A stretch of DNA of 64,000 bases. Origin: Salvelinus alpinus. Its lineage: Eukaryota > Chordata > Actinopteri > Salmoniformes > Salmonidae. Numbering within the stretch: position 1 is the stretch's first letter; each line of letters opens with the position of its first letter. Made by a program: the position numbers and the translations under genes. This document shows, in pieces, positions 13,908 through 26,800 of this stretch. Below the pieces are notes generated by a model that searched no databases, was not told the DNA's origin, and saw only the letters and a program-made list of their open reading frames with translations. The DNA is taken from positions 79,353,305-79,417,304 of the forward strand of contig NC_092087.1 of NCBI RefSeq assembly GCF_045679555.1. Direction: 5' to 3'.

Positions 13908-14545
13908 TCTGGCCCTGTCCCCAATCAGCCTCTCCGCTGGCCCTGTCCCAATCAGCCTCTCCTCTGGCCCTGTCCCAATCAGCCTCTCCTCTGGCCCTGT
14001 CCCAATCAGCCTCTCCTCTGGCCCTGTTCCAATCAGCCTCTCCGCTGGCCCTGTCCCAATCAGCCTCTCCTCTTGCCCTGTCCCAATCAGCCTCTCCTCT
14101 GGCCCTGTCCCAATCAGCCTCTCCGCTAGTCCTGTCCCAATCACCCTCTCCGCTGTCCCTGTCCCAATCAGCCTCTCCGCTTGCCCTGTCCCAATCAGCC
14201 TCTCCGCTTGCCCTGTCCCAATCAGCCTCTCCGCTGGCCCTGTCCCAATCAGCCTCTCCGCTGGCCCTGTCCCAATCAGCCTCTCCGCTAGTCCTGTCCC
14301 CAATCAGCATCTCCTCTGGCCCTGTCCCAATCAGCCTCTCCTCTGGCCCTGTCCCAATCAGCCTCTCCGCTAGTCCTGTCCCAATCAGCCTCTCCTCTGG
14401 CCCTGTCCCAATCAGCCTCTCCGCTGGCCCTGTCCCAATCAGCCTCTCCGCTGGCCCTGTCCCAATCAGCTTCTCCGCTGGCCCTGGCCCAATCAGCCTC
14501 TCCGCTGGCCCTGTCCCAATCAGCCTCTCCGCTAGTCCTGTCCCA
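13908..14545. repeat. 27-bp minisatellite (about 24 copies)
   Basis: The unit is ggccctgtcccaatcagcct plus ctccgct or ctcctct. Because 27 is a multiple of three and the unit has no stop in several frames, long open frames appear on both strands (plus 13846-14373; minus 14303-13839 and 14310-13885). They are consequences of the repeat and not evidence for a gene. Confidence 0.95.
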
Positions 14546-14712
14546 CCTCCCTTCGGGCTAGGGCCTCAAGCTGAAGACCTCAGACAGAGGCAGTCCTGAT
14601 GATACACTACAATGGATGCTTTGTTCACCAGGAGGTATTCACTCTCCACTTCCTGTCCTTTCCCATCTGCCCCTCTCACTTATGAAGACTGTGTGGATTT
14701 CTGTTCTGACTG

Positions 14713-15058
14713 TTTTGTACTAAATGCTGTGCATGTTTGGTCTTGGGTCTGTTTTGTACTAAATGCTGTGCATGTTTGGTCTTGGGTCTGTTTTGGACTA
14801 CATGCTGTGTATGTTTGGTCTTGAATCTGTTTTGGACTACATGCTGTGTATGTTTGGTCTTGAATCTGTTTTGTACTAAATGCTGTGCATGTTTGGTCTT
14901 GGGTCTGTTTTGGACTACATGCTGTGTATGTCTGGTCTTGAATCTGTTTTGGACGACATGCTGTGTATGTTTGGTCTTGAATCTGTTTTGGACTACATGC
15001 TGTGTATGTTTGGTCTTGAATCTGTTTTGGACTACATGCTGTGTATGTTTGGTCTTGG
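14713..15058. repeat. 39-bp minisatellite (about 9 copies)
   Basis: The unit is ttttgtactaaatgctgtgc followed by atgtttggtcttgggtctg. A variant has ggactacatgctgtgtatg. The period of 39 bp keeps frames open on both strands; nothing suggests coding. Confidence 0.93.
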
Positions 15059-15255
15059 ATCATTCCTTGGCATGTAATGCATCTGAACAATCCAGAATAG
15101 TCTTGGCTAGTCTCTACTGCTTGGAATTCTATTGATGGATACATTGCGAATCAAGGTGAATGACTGTTTGCATTGCAGCTTTCTAGAATGAGTTTTACAC
15201 ATTTCAGCTCATAATAACATCCATTCCTTTTGCAGGGGACAGACTACATTGTCAT

Positions 15256-15402
15256 GGCTGTATCACAACCGGCCGTGATTGGGAGTCCCATAGAGCGGCG
15301 TACAATTGGCCCAGCGTCGTCCGGGTTTTGCCGGTGTAAGCCGTCATTGTAAATAATAATTTGTTCTTAACTGACTTGCCTAGTTAAATAAAGGTTAAAT
15401 AT
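15256..15402 (+). mobile_element. SINE tail fragment (salmonid tRNA-derived SINE)
   Basis: The block contains cggccgtgattgggagtccc, gcacaattggcccagcgtcg-like sequence and the 3' end cttgcctagttaaataaagg, a recurring salmonid SINE ending. It shares the caattggcccagcgtcgtcc core with the element at 47587-48017 (reverse strand). The tRNA-like head is missing. It sits just 5' of the ZP pseudogene relic. Confidence 0.75.
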
Positions 15403-15417
15403 GTATTTCTTTGCCAG

Positions 15418-16970
15418 TGTATTGGTATGGATCTCCAGTGAGGGCCTCACATCCAGTCAGGGTGCCCTCTCCCCAGGCCACATGTCTGGCATCTGAGATG
15501 GATCTGATGATCTATGGAGAGGAGACCGTGGAGTAAGTACTGTATGTACAGGAATTTTGATCTCATGCCATGGTAAATTGACATGATCTATCTTGACTAT
15601 GGCTGAATCCTAATTCTCCACACACATGCATTGGATTGGTGCAAGAAATGGTTTTAAGGGAGTTTTCACCATTGTTAAATCCATGGTCAGGGAGTGTGCA
15701 TGTGTACGATTTGGGAGAAGGGTGGTCGGAGAATCAGGATGCAGCCTAAACCAGTTGAATAGAGGTCACTGAGCAATATCTTTGACCTCTGATCTTCTCG
15801 CCCCCCTCAGTGAATGGTGACTGGGTGCCGCTCCTGTATGCTGCGTCCCGGTGCTGGTACCCCACTGAAGACACTACTGAGCCTCTGGTGTTTGTAGTTC
15901 CCAACACAACTTGTGGGACTACAGTGAAGTTAAAGCTATGTATGGCACTGTACACAACTGCCATGCAGTAATAACTGCCATTAATGTTACTCACCTGATT
16001 ATAACTGCTTCCTGTACATTATGATTAGGGGATAAATGGGTGAGCTGTTGGTACCTGCAATTCCAGAGGGGATTTTATTATGCTTATTTGGTCAGTTTAT
16101 TTTAAAATGTATGCCTTACGTAAGGGTATTGTTTTCTCTCTCCTATAGAATGGCATGTAAACAGTACAGATCTAATCCAGGGAAAGGACCTGTCTTTCTC
16201 CTGCCTGTTCCAAACCCCTTACCTACAACACCCCAACAACCCCCACTATGACTCTTATGAGGAGCCTGATGCATCTCTAGACTATATGTATTCTTTGCCT
16301 CACAAACCGCAAACCATTTCACACCCACCCATTCCCCAACCCCTCTCACCATCCAACCCCCTCTCCCAGTTGTGCCTGTAGTACAACATCGGAAGTTACC
16401 CGACACCCCAAAAAATACCAGGGATAAGGCTGTTACCCCTTCCCCTCCCCAACCGCTCACAGCCACCAAGTCCCCAGCTAAGACCCCCTGTTGCTTTCCC
16501 TTCATCCACGACAATCCCGAGTTACACATGATACCCACTCCACCCCCATCAAGCCTGTTCCTTTTAAGCCAGTTCCTTTCAAGTTCTCCCCTGAGTTTTC
16601 CCATACCACCTCAGCCTGCTGAGACATAACACAGTCAAAGGGTTGAGCAGTACCAAGAATACGTGCATGTGGAACATCAACCTGCGTTTGTGACTTTGAC
16701 ATATGATCCTACTGTTTCTGTCACTAATCACCCCAGTTCTCCCCAGCAAGAGAAGCCTAACCAACACACCAGACCTGTCACTCAACCACCTACTCTCGCT
16801 GCCCCTCATCCTCTCTCTCCTCCTCCCTCAGTATCATCAGTCCCTCTATGTATCAACACCTGCAGAGGAAGTATATTGCCCCTGTTCCTCCAACAAGAAC
16901 ACCATAGGATCTAGAGATTCCACAACTCCCCCATATGGAGGCTGTCCAGCACCAAAAACAATATTCTAAG
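15418..16970 (+). pseudogene. Relic of a ZP egg-coat gene (exons 4-6 of a paralogue)
   Basis: Three blocks parallel exons 4, 5 and 6 of the intact gene downstream, in order. Block 1 (15418-15532) reads WYGSPVRASHPV and MDLMIYGEETV, matching LWWGSPVKIICP and MAIQIHGGEEVI. Block 2 (15811-15923) reads NGDWVPLLYAASRCWYPTED and FVVPNTTCGT, matching ENGEWVPFVSEECAYH and FYVPFTAPCVT; it is 113 bp, the same length as intact exon 5. Block 3 (from 16149) reads STDLIQGKDLSFSC, matching the exon-6 start, then a proline-rich stretch broken by stops and frame changes to about 16970. The block-1 donor is out of phase and block 3 has a two-base insertion near its start. No exon 1-3 or downstream counterpart was found. 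Confidence 0.82.
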
Positions 16971-17803
16971 TATGTCCCTCCAGCCCCCTTACCCCACCAG
17001 AATAGGCCTTCTCCTCCCTCTGGACCTCAACACCTGGGAATGGGGTTGTTTCTCCCAAAACACTTGTGGGCGGAGTGTTGCTGACGTCACCCACTGTACG
17101 CGCTTTCTGTTGCCTGATTGCATCCAGACCAATGACGTGCATAAACCCTGGATGCGCCATATTGAAGATGTAAACTGTAAAAAAAAGATTTAGGAAGCTA
17201 TAGAAAGTAATTTATTAATGTCTACATTCTTTTGACACGTTTATTCTATTACAGACACTTCAATACATACTTTTCCATTATATTATGTGAGCTAAACATT
17301 ATTTATTTGTATTTTTTATATATAAAACATTTTCTTAAAGTATTGTTTTTAGAGAGTACTAATGTTACTGTCCCCACTACAACAAAATATACTTAAATAT
17401 ATGTAATTTTGTCCTTGAAATATTTAATTGAAATACTGTCGAATTTCATTCATTCCAATGGAGAACTGCTCCTACAAGGGAGTGCCAATGCATCCCTGAC
17501 CCCTTGAACACAATGCGATTCTGATAGCAGAAGTCACATGTAAGGGTCAAGTGTAGACACAGCCATAGACTTGCATGTTTTTTCAAAAAGGAACGACAGC
17601 TTTTTGGAAATGTTTGGAAAGTGTTGGGAAAATTCCTTATCAACGTTTTGTTGTAATAAGGTTAATTGAGACGGAATCAGCCTTTTCATAACGAGCTGCC
17701 ATCTGATTGGTCCTCACTAATTAGGCCTAATTCATTGCCCTGTAGTTGATTTTACCTGCGTGTTGGCCTCTATGCGCATGTGCGCAGAAGCATCAATCTG
17801 GCG
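16971..17803 (+). promoter_or_regulatory. Upstream region of the ZP gene
   Basis: This stretch holds no gene. Visible sites are a CRE-like tgacgtca at about 17080, an E-box catctg at 17700-17705 directly followed by an inverted CCAAT box (attgg), and a second E-box catgtg near 17777. Oocyte ZP promoters are classically driven by FIGLA through E-boxes, so the 17700 site, about 100 bp before the ATG, is the best candidate. No TATA box was seen. Assignment is inference. Confidence 0.35.
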
Positions 17804-20800
17804 ATGTCTTCCGAACAGAAGAGAAACATAGTTGTGTTTTTATGTGTAATAACTGTAGCTATTTCTAACTTGTTCTGTGGTGCATTGAGTGTAGAAAAGT
17901 TGAATGGTTTTAATGCGGATCATGAAAAGGCGTCAAATGCTGACAGAGAACCGATGATCAACACAAAAGAAGACGTCAAGCACAAACCTGAGTACCTGGG
18001 CGGACTGGCCATTCTTCGGCGCAATCTTCGACCCACTGTTAATAATTCCAGCATTCAAGAACAGAGTGCAGAGTCCATTGACGTTCCTGAGAACTCCATA
18101 AATAATTCGAGTCAACCCAACATTGATCTAAAGTCAACTGATTTGCGGGCGCCTTTGAATGTGCGTAATGGTTTCAATGTCCAGAAAAGATCTCTGGATT
18201 ACAATGCTGGACATCAGGCAGTCTTTAAAGGTGAATCTGTTTCTATTATTAGATTAAAGTGTAAATAGTTTACATGTACCCTGTAATTACACCTGCAACC
18301 CTGTCATGTGAATCTTAAACTCTGAGTTCCAACAATGCAGGTCAAAGTGAAATTAAAACAAATGTAATAAATAATATAAATAAAATATATACATAACACT
18401 AACAATGGTAAATGTTAATTGGCAGGGTACATGTCTGTTAAGGAGAGGGACAGGGGAGCAGGTAGGTGACTATTCAGCATCCTGAAGGTCTGGGGGTAGA
18501 AGCTTTGGGTTGGTCTTCCAGTTTTTACCATGATGCTCTTGTACTGCCCTTGTCTGAGTGATGGAAGCAGGGAGAACAGGCCATGGCTCAAGTGGCTGGG
18601 GTCCCAGATGTATCAATTTCCTACGACACCTGGTTTTGTAGGTGTCCTGGAGGTCAGACAGTGTGCACCCAACGGTGAGTTCGACTGAGCGTACCACCCG
18701 TTGTAGCACCTAGCTGTGACGCTGCCCGACAGTATGCTCTCAATGGGGTTTCAGCATCCTGAGGTTGAAGGGTCGCTGTCGTGCCTTCTTAACCGAGGTG
18801 TCTGTGGTTTAACCATTTCACCTTCCCAAGGAACTTGATGATGTTTTTTACCGGCTCCCCGGCGGTGCCCAGCCTGGTTCCTCCTGAAGTCCACAACCTG
18901 CTCCTTTGTTTTGCTGACGTTGACGGACAGGTTGTTAACTTGGCACCACGCAGTCAGTGCCAACATCCTCCCTGTCGGCCGTCTCGATGTTTGTAGTCAG
19001 GCTTACTATTGTCGTGTCGTCAGCAAACTTAATGGAGTTGGAACTGCGTGAGGTCAAGCAATCGTGGGTTAATATCACATATATTAGGATACCTTATCAG
19101 TAGTATATGCATTTTAAATTGGTGTTTGGGCATGGATAAAGATCTCTCCTTTTATCCAATAGGTTTTGAAGGCCCCGGTTTTCAAGGGAAGGTCTATGGT
19201 CCATCAGCTGACCACAACCCCCACTCCAGTGAATGGCTGTCGATGAGGCCTCTGGTCCAGTGTAATGACAACCTCATGATGCTCACTGCATCTGGACGAG
19301 GATACACACATCTACTGGTGGATAGAGGTAAGCGTTGGAGACCCACCCAACATTTCTAAAAGACCTTTAACACAATGTGAACGCATCAGTGACTTGTTAT
19401 GGAATATAATTAAATGGGCTCATTAGTTTAGTTGTCTGGGGCCAGGTGTGTATTTATTTAGCAGATTCTGTTGCAAAATGTTTTGCAACCGAAACCATTT
19501 ACCCCAAACGGAATATTTTGCAATGAAAACTAGAGTTTCTATTGGACCAATTTAATGTAGGTCCCTCCCCGTTTTGTTCCGCTTGCACTGTTTCCTTCCA
19601 TTTGGTTCCTAGAGTAAACGAATTCTGTTGCAAATGTTTTGCAACGGAATCTGCTAAATAGGTATACCCCAGGAGTTTTTCCTGGCAAGGTCATGTGGTC
19701 TGGAAACTCCTGGCCCTTAAGTATTCATTATGGAAACCATTTACTGTTTTTAAGAAGCAAACAAGAGTTTATATTGGACAAATTCGGGTAGGTTCCTGAA
19801 TATTGAATATGCCCCTGTTTATCGTTCCAGCGGGCACCTCTCCCATCTCCCTGTTCCAGCTGCCGCCGTCCTGTGGCTACCATGTGAAGACTACCTGGAG
19901 AGAGATGGTGATGATGGCACCATACGATGGATGCTACATCATGCAGGAGGTAGAATATTTTCCCCAGGTTGCTTAGACAGGCCCCACACCCTCAAAGAAA
20001 GGGTAACCCCCCTCCTAATCATATCACAATCAACATTTTCCAGTTGACTGTAGCCCAACTATACCTCTTTTGTATAAAGTTTTTAGAAAATATTGTATTG
20101 AAATGTGCAAATGATGTGTTGTCATTAAATATGCACATATTTGCATATCGTGCAAATACATTTCTGGACAACTTGAAGTCAGCTTAGAAATGCACATTCT
20201 GTCCAGATCAGGTTGTCCATTTTTCCAATGAAAAATGTATGTAGAATTTGTATGTATATATATATTTTTTAAACATCACCAATTTCTATCTGGGCAAGTC
20301 TGGAGAATATACAGTGCATTCAGAAAGTATTCAAACCCCTTGACTTTTTACACATTTTGTTATGTACAGCCTTATTCTAAAATTGATTAAAAAAATAAAT
20401 AAATCTTCATCAATCTACACACCACACCCCATAATGACAAAGGGAAAACAGGTTTGGCAAATGTATTAAAAATACCTTATTTATATTGGTATTCAGACCT
20501 GTTGCTATGAGACTCAAAATTGCGCTCAGGTGCATCCTGGTTCCATTGGTCATCCTTGAGATGTTTCTACAACTTAATTGGTGTCTACCTGTGATTCAGT
20601 TCTATTGATTGGACATGATTTGGAAAGTCACATCTGTCCATGTAAGGTCCCACAGTTGACAGTGAATGTCAGAGCAAAAACCAAACCATGAGATGAAAGG
20701 AATTGTCCGTAGAGCTCCGAGACAGGATTGTGTCAAGGCACAGATCTGGGGAAGGGTAACTGAGCAATCGGGGGGGAGAAGGGCCTTGGTCAGGGAGGTG

Positions 20801-23800
20801 ACCAAAAACCCCATAGTCTCTCAAAGAGCTCCAGAGTTCCTCTGAAGATAGGAGAAACTTCCAGAAGGACAACCATCTCTGCAGCACTCCACCAATCAGG
20901 CCTTTATGGTCGAGTGTCCAGATAGAAGCCACTCTTCAGTGAAAGGCACATTACATCCACTTGGAGTTTGCCGAAAGGCACCTAAAGGACTCACAGACCA
21001 TGAGAAGCAAGATTTTCTGGTCTGATGAAACCAAGATTGAACTATTTTACCTGAATGCCAAGCGTCATGTCTGGTGGAAACCTGGCACCATCCCTACGGT
21101 GAAGCTGAGAAAAGTGAGTTGGCGTGTGGGTAGTCGAGACTGCCAAATGCCTATTTAGACCAAATCACCGTCTCTTCAAAGTAAGTTACTAAATATAGTC
21201 CAGTTTGTAACACTATATGAAATTGATTTTTTAAATTGTGTCATTTAAAGTAGTGAGATTTGAAATGATTGACCTATGTCCATTTTAAGTGCTTAAAATG
21301 AATTAAAAGGTTGACTGTAGTTTGATATACTAAAGAGAATTTAAAATATATTTTTTACTTTTTGAAAATACTAATATTGATGAACCAAAATATCAACATC
21401 TCAAAATGAAAACTGTAGGTAGCTTGATGCTCTGTTCCTCTTAGAAACCATCAGTCAGACTGCCTCCTGTCCATTCACTCTACAATCCACCCTGCTTTTG
21501 TACATACTAGAACATGAGATTAATCACTGTCTGTCTCTCCCCTCTCTTCTTCACTCACTCTACCTCCCCCCTATCAGCATGGTAGTTATGTCCTGCCCAT
21601 GCTGTGGTGGGGCAGCCCTGTGAAGATCATCTGCCCAGTCCCCCACCCTGACCCCCGACCCCACCCTGTCCCCCCAAACTCTGTCCCCTCAGTACTCTGC
21701 TCCCACTTTGGCATGGCCATCCAGATACATGGAGGGGAGGAGGTCATACACACATTACAGGTCATAGGTGAGTTGGCTAGTTCTGCTCATGTTCCCATTT
21801 GGATTATGACTGATTCATTCATTCTCTCTCTCTGTCCCTAACAGAGAACGGCGAGTGGGTGCCGTTTGTGTCTGAAGAGTGTGCCTACCATGTGGAGTCC
21901 CACTCAGAAGACCTCATCTTTTATGTTCCCTTTACAGCCCCATGTGTGACCATCAGAGTAAGTTGTAGGAAGTTGATACTCAACCATTCAATTTAACTTC
22001 GAGTCCACTCTAGCATTGAATTGAGCTTATATATAAATAAGATGTTTCCTCTTTCAGGATGGAGTTCATCGACTGGTCCTATTGGACGGCCAGGACTTCA
22101 TCCTCTCCTGCCCCTCATATCCCCCTCCTCCATTTCCCTTCTTTCCCTCTCCTCCATTTTCTCAACCCTTCTCTCCTGGTGACCCACAGCAGCAGATACC
22201 TGACCCTGTGACTTTTGCTCTCTCCACCAGCCCTCCCCTTACCTCTCCTCCCATCACCCCTTATACTCAACCCCCAGCCCAGGAACAGATGCCCCAACTT
22301 CCTGCGTTCCCCCACCACCTCCCTCATGGCATGTATCCCCAAATTCCCCATTTCCCTTACGGTGGAGCTGGTTATCACCCTCTCCTCCACCCTGGTCACG
22401 ATCCATACCCTGGCTCCCATCAGCTTCTCCCAGGGAGATACCCAGGCCAGCAGCCCTTCTTCCCCATGGGGCTTGGGAATCACCCCTACGGCTCTGGAGA
22501 CCACCGTGACTCCTTTTACCTCTCCCCGCCCCCTACCCACAATCCCATGCTCAACTATTATAATGAAATCACCCCTGGTGTCCACCGTCCTTCTGTTGTC
22601 GATCCTACTCCTCTTATAGCTATCCGACCACCGCCTCCCGCCGCTTATACCAAACCACCGCCTCCCGCCGCTTATACCAAACCTTCTCCTCTTCCCGCCG
22701 CTTATACCAAACCTTCTCCTCCTCCCGCCGCTTATACCAAACCTTCTCCTCTTCCCGCCGCTTATACCAAACCTTCTCCTCCTCCCGCCGCTTATACCAA
22801 ACCTTCTCCTCCCGCCGCTTATACCAAACCTTCTCCTCTTCCCGCCGCTTATACCAAACCTTCTCCTCTTCCCGCCGCTTATACCAAACCTTCTCCTCTT
22901 CCCGCCGCTTATACCAAACCTTCTCCTCTTCCCGCCGCTTATACCAAACCTTCTCCTCTTCCCGCCGCTTATACCAAACCTTCTCCTCTTCCCGCCGCTT
23001 ATACCAAACCTTCTCCTCTTCCCGCCGCTTATACCAAACCTTCTCCTCTTCCCGCCGCTTATACCAAACCTTCTCCTCTTCCCGCCGCTTATACCAAACC
23101 TTCTCCTCCTCCCGCCGCTTATACCAAACCTTCTCCTCTTCCCGCCGCTTATACCAAACCTTCTTCTCCTCTTCCCGCCGCTTATACCAAACCTTCTTCT
23201 CCTCTTCCCGCCGCTTATACCAAGCCTTCTTCTCCTCTTCCCGCCGCTTATACCAAACCTTCTTCTCCTCCACCTCTCGATACTGAACCTGTTCTTCCTG
23301 TAACACCTACTGCCATTGAACGTCATTCTTACCCCATTGTTACCGGATCTCCTCCTCCCCCTTCTGGATCCAAACCTTCATCACCCGTTTTCCAACCTTC
23401 AAAACCACCTGCAGATCCAAATGACCCATATGGGGTCCACATGACCATCAATCAGGCCCTGATTACTGAAGAGCCCATGTCTGCTACTGGGAGCCCCAAT
23501 CCTGATCCCTATACCCAACCTAAATGGCCTGTGGGTCCATACTATTACCCCTATGGTCCTTACTACCCCCCATCTGGTCCTCACCATTACCCCTTCATAC
23601 CCATCTACTACCCCTTTCCTAGCCCAGTCACGGCTAGTCCTCCCCAGACTCTCCCTTCAGGTACTCTTGACCCTACAATGCCCACGGTCTACCCTCCCCA
23701 CCTCTACCCTCAGCCAGTCACCTGCACTCCCTCTGCCCATACCATCTGTAGCTATTACCCATATCCCTTGGATGTGCCACACTACCAGCCACACCACCCA

Positions 23801-26800
23801 TATCCTCTCTACCTGACGCCCAGCCCCCCTCTGACCACCCTAGCCCTTCTCTCCACAGGCACAGCTCTGCCTGGTGCTACTCAACCACCCCAGACCTCAC
23901 CAACCACCCCCTCACCCTCCTCCAAGACCATATCTTCCACTACTTCTCTCACTCCTTGGATGTCCATCCTCACCCCTACTCTCCCCCCTCAGCCCTCCCT
24001 CTCTCCTGGGCTCTCCCCTCGGCCCTCCCCCTCTCCTCGGCCCTCCCCCTCTCCTCGGCCCTCCCCCTCTCCTCGGCCCTCCCCCTCTCCTCGGCCCTCC
24101 CCCTCTCCTCGGCCCTCCCCCTCTCCTGGGCTCTCCCCTCGGCCCTCCCCCTCTCCTGGGCTCTCCCCTCGGCCCTCCCCCTCTCCTGGGCTCTCCCCCT
24201 CTCCTGGGCCCTCCCCCTCTCCTGGGCTCTCCCCTCGGCCCTCCATCCACTGTCTAGCAGGACAGATGATGGTGTCGCTGCCCTCTGCTCTCCTGGACTC
24301 CATCCAGGTCGAAGGTCAGAATGTCCCTCTTCTCGCCACATGGTCGGTGTTAGTGATGTCCAGAAACACAACTGGCCTTCCCTTATTTGATGTACTAACT
24401 GCTGCATTGATTGCTTCATTGTGTATCTATAAAGGAAGGGATTTTAGACCCCTGTCTTTCCTCCAATTGTGACGTGGGCTGCTGTTTAAATTGACCATGC
24501 AACCCAATCAGGAAGAACACACGGGCCCATGATTGACTTTTATTACATTAATGCTCACTGACTTGCATGTGAATTGCATTGCTCTTTTCAGATCAGATGA
24601 ATGGCTGGGTGTCTATCTCCAGTGTCCCGGCGGCTTGTAGATACATCCTGCAGATGAGTAAGGGTGGTGAAGTGATCCTCCATTCCCCTCTCCCTGCCTG
24701 CCATAGCCAGGCTATGGTGAGTCCCCCAGAACTTAATTCTGGGTCGTATTCATTACTGCACAGAGTAGAAAACGAAGCAAAGCGTTTTGCAACGGAAAAT
24801 GAGTTCCTTATTGGACAGGTTCAGATAGTCCCTCCCTGTTTGTCAGTTTTCTACCATCTGTTGCTTGGTGAATATAACCCTGTTTTCATTTTTGAAGTAT
24901 TTGCTGTGAAAATGGACCTCACAGTTTGCTATTTTGATGTGGCCCATTGAAGTGGAAGTTGTTGGTTTTGGCTGTTAAACCCAATGTTTCCTCCCTCTTT
25001 TTTTTCATCCAGGCCCTCAACCCACACCAGCTCTCCCTCCCCCTGAAGTTTTGGGACACAGTCCTGGGGCAATACAGAACTCTGGAGCTCCATTGCCCGT
25101 CAACTGTGACCCCACCACCCCACACACCTACCACCACCCTCCCACCGATGACCCACAGCAGGCCTCCCACTCCCCCCAAGCCACACGTCTTCTGCTCTGC
25201 TCGCCACATGAGGGTGGAGCTTCCCCCAGGTCCCATATCTGGAATTGTTGTCAAGGGTAAGTAAGTGTGTCTGTTGGGGGATGGTGTATGTTTCAGGTGC
25301 ATATGGTTGTCATCATCCCTGCATGAGTTGAATTCTAACATGGTTGAGGACCTAAGCTTTTTTTTTCAGTTTATTAGGGTTTGGGGAAAATGTGTTGGTT
25401 TGTGTGGTACCATACGATGTTTCACCAGAACTGCAGTTTGGTCTTAAATGTAAATAATGGCTTTGTTAAACAAAATATGGGCATTTATTTTCAAAATGTC
25501 TTAGTGATTGTGCAATAATGGCTACAAATCATTCTCAGACATCGAAGGGAATGAGATGAGCCTGAAGGATGCCCCAAAGCATTGTGGGTATGTGGCAAGC
25601 AAGGGAAAGGATGGCATGATCACCCTGAACCTCCGCTTCAACTCCTGTCACATGACTGTCCAGGTGTGTTTTATGTGCTGATCAAGGATCAGGTCCTGCC
25701 TGTCCATGTAATCTCATTCATTATGGTCTAAAAGGCTAAACTGACTCCGATCTTTGTTCCTAACAGGGTAAAGAGCACCGCATAGATGTGATTTACTCCA
25801 CGTTGAACGGACAAAAAGGAAAGGCCCAGTTGTCCTGTCCAGTTTCCATACCAGTTTCTCATCAAGGTAGAAACATAACAGGTTATCCTCGTTCTGATGA
25901 ATGCTTTAATGGCTGAAACGTCAATCTTTTTAAAATTGCTTCATTTGTTTTTAATGGTGAGCGAGCATTGAGCCTTACCTGTCCTGTGTTGTCTGAATGG
26001 AAATAAGGGGATATGTAGGATTTTATATCCAGCTCATTCAGATTACTGGTCACTCCTGTCCATTGACATTTCCTGTGTATCCCCTGTAGAGTGTAACCTT
26101 CCCAGTGACCAGCGCCTCCCCTGCGGCCGCCGCCCTCTATCCCAGGCAGAGTGTCTCTCTCTGGGCTGCTGCTACAGCACCAAGCCCTCTGCCTGCTACT
26201 ACTCCATGGATGGTAAGTATAACCCCAAATGAATCACAATTTGTATTTTCTTGATTCTTTTGTCCGCTCCTGATCATCTAGAAAGCAGGAAGAGGACACG
26301 AGGAATCAAGAAAATACAATTAAGATTCACCCTTACAATGAATCTTAATTGTCTGAGATATATAGGGTCCCAATATCAGTCAAAACCTTGGGGAATGCCA
26401 CTCTAGATCCATGACCTTTATATAACCTTTAGCTAACCCAGAGTGTATACATGTCCTTTCCCAGAATGCACATTGGACCGCCACTTTGTCTTTACGGTGC
26501 CCGCCTCCCTCACGGACCCCCCTCTGTCCCCCGCCTTGCTCACTGCCGCTGGCCACCCCACCTGCGCCCCTCAGAGGGTGACTCCAGACTACGCCCTGTT
26601 CAAGATCCCACTGGGTGGCTGCGGGGCCCACAGATACGTGAGTGGCCCTTAATTATCTTCTTGTACAGTTTTGATTAGCAGTGGTTGGGACTCCATTCAG
26701 CCTCATGGGTTACTGAATGGCTGCACTTCGTTAACATTGCTCTCCAAAATGTCTGAATCAATTTGTGCTCTGGAGGGCGCTGGGCTTAAAGGAACCTTCA

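Noticed and set aside
13839..14373. Long open frames on both strands, the plus one starting with a hydrophobic signal-like stretch and a PVPISLSSG repeat
   Set aside because: The 27-bp minisatellite unit lacks stops in several frames on both strands; the hydrophobic start is short and there is no splice or domain support.
22115..23326. Reverse-strand frames of 403 and 228 codons (RRRFGISGGK and KVWYKRREEE repeats)
   Set aside because: They are antisense shadows of the ZP decapeptide array, whose plus-strand frame is confirmed by flanking ZP-N sequence and in-phase splice junctions.
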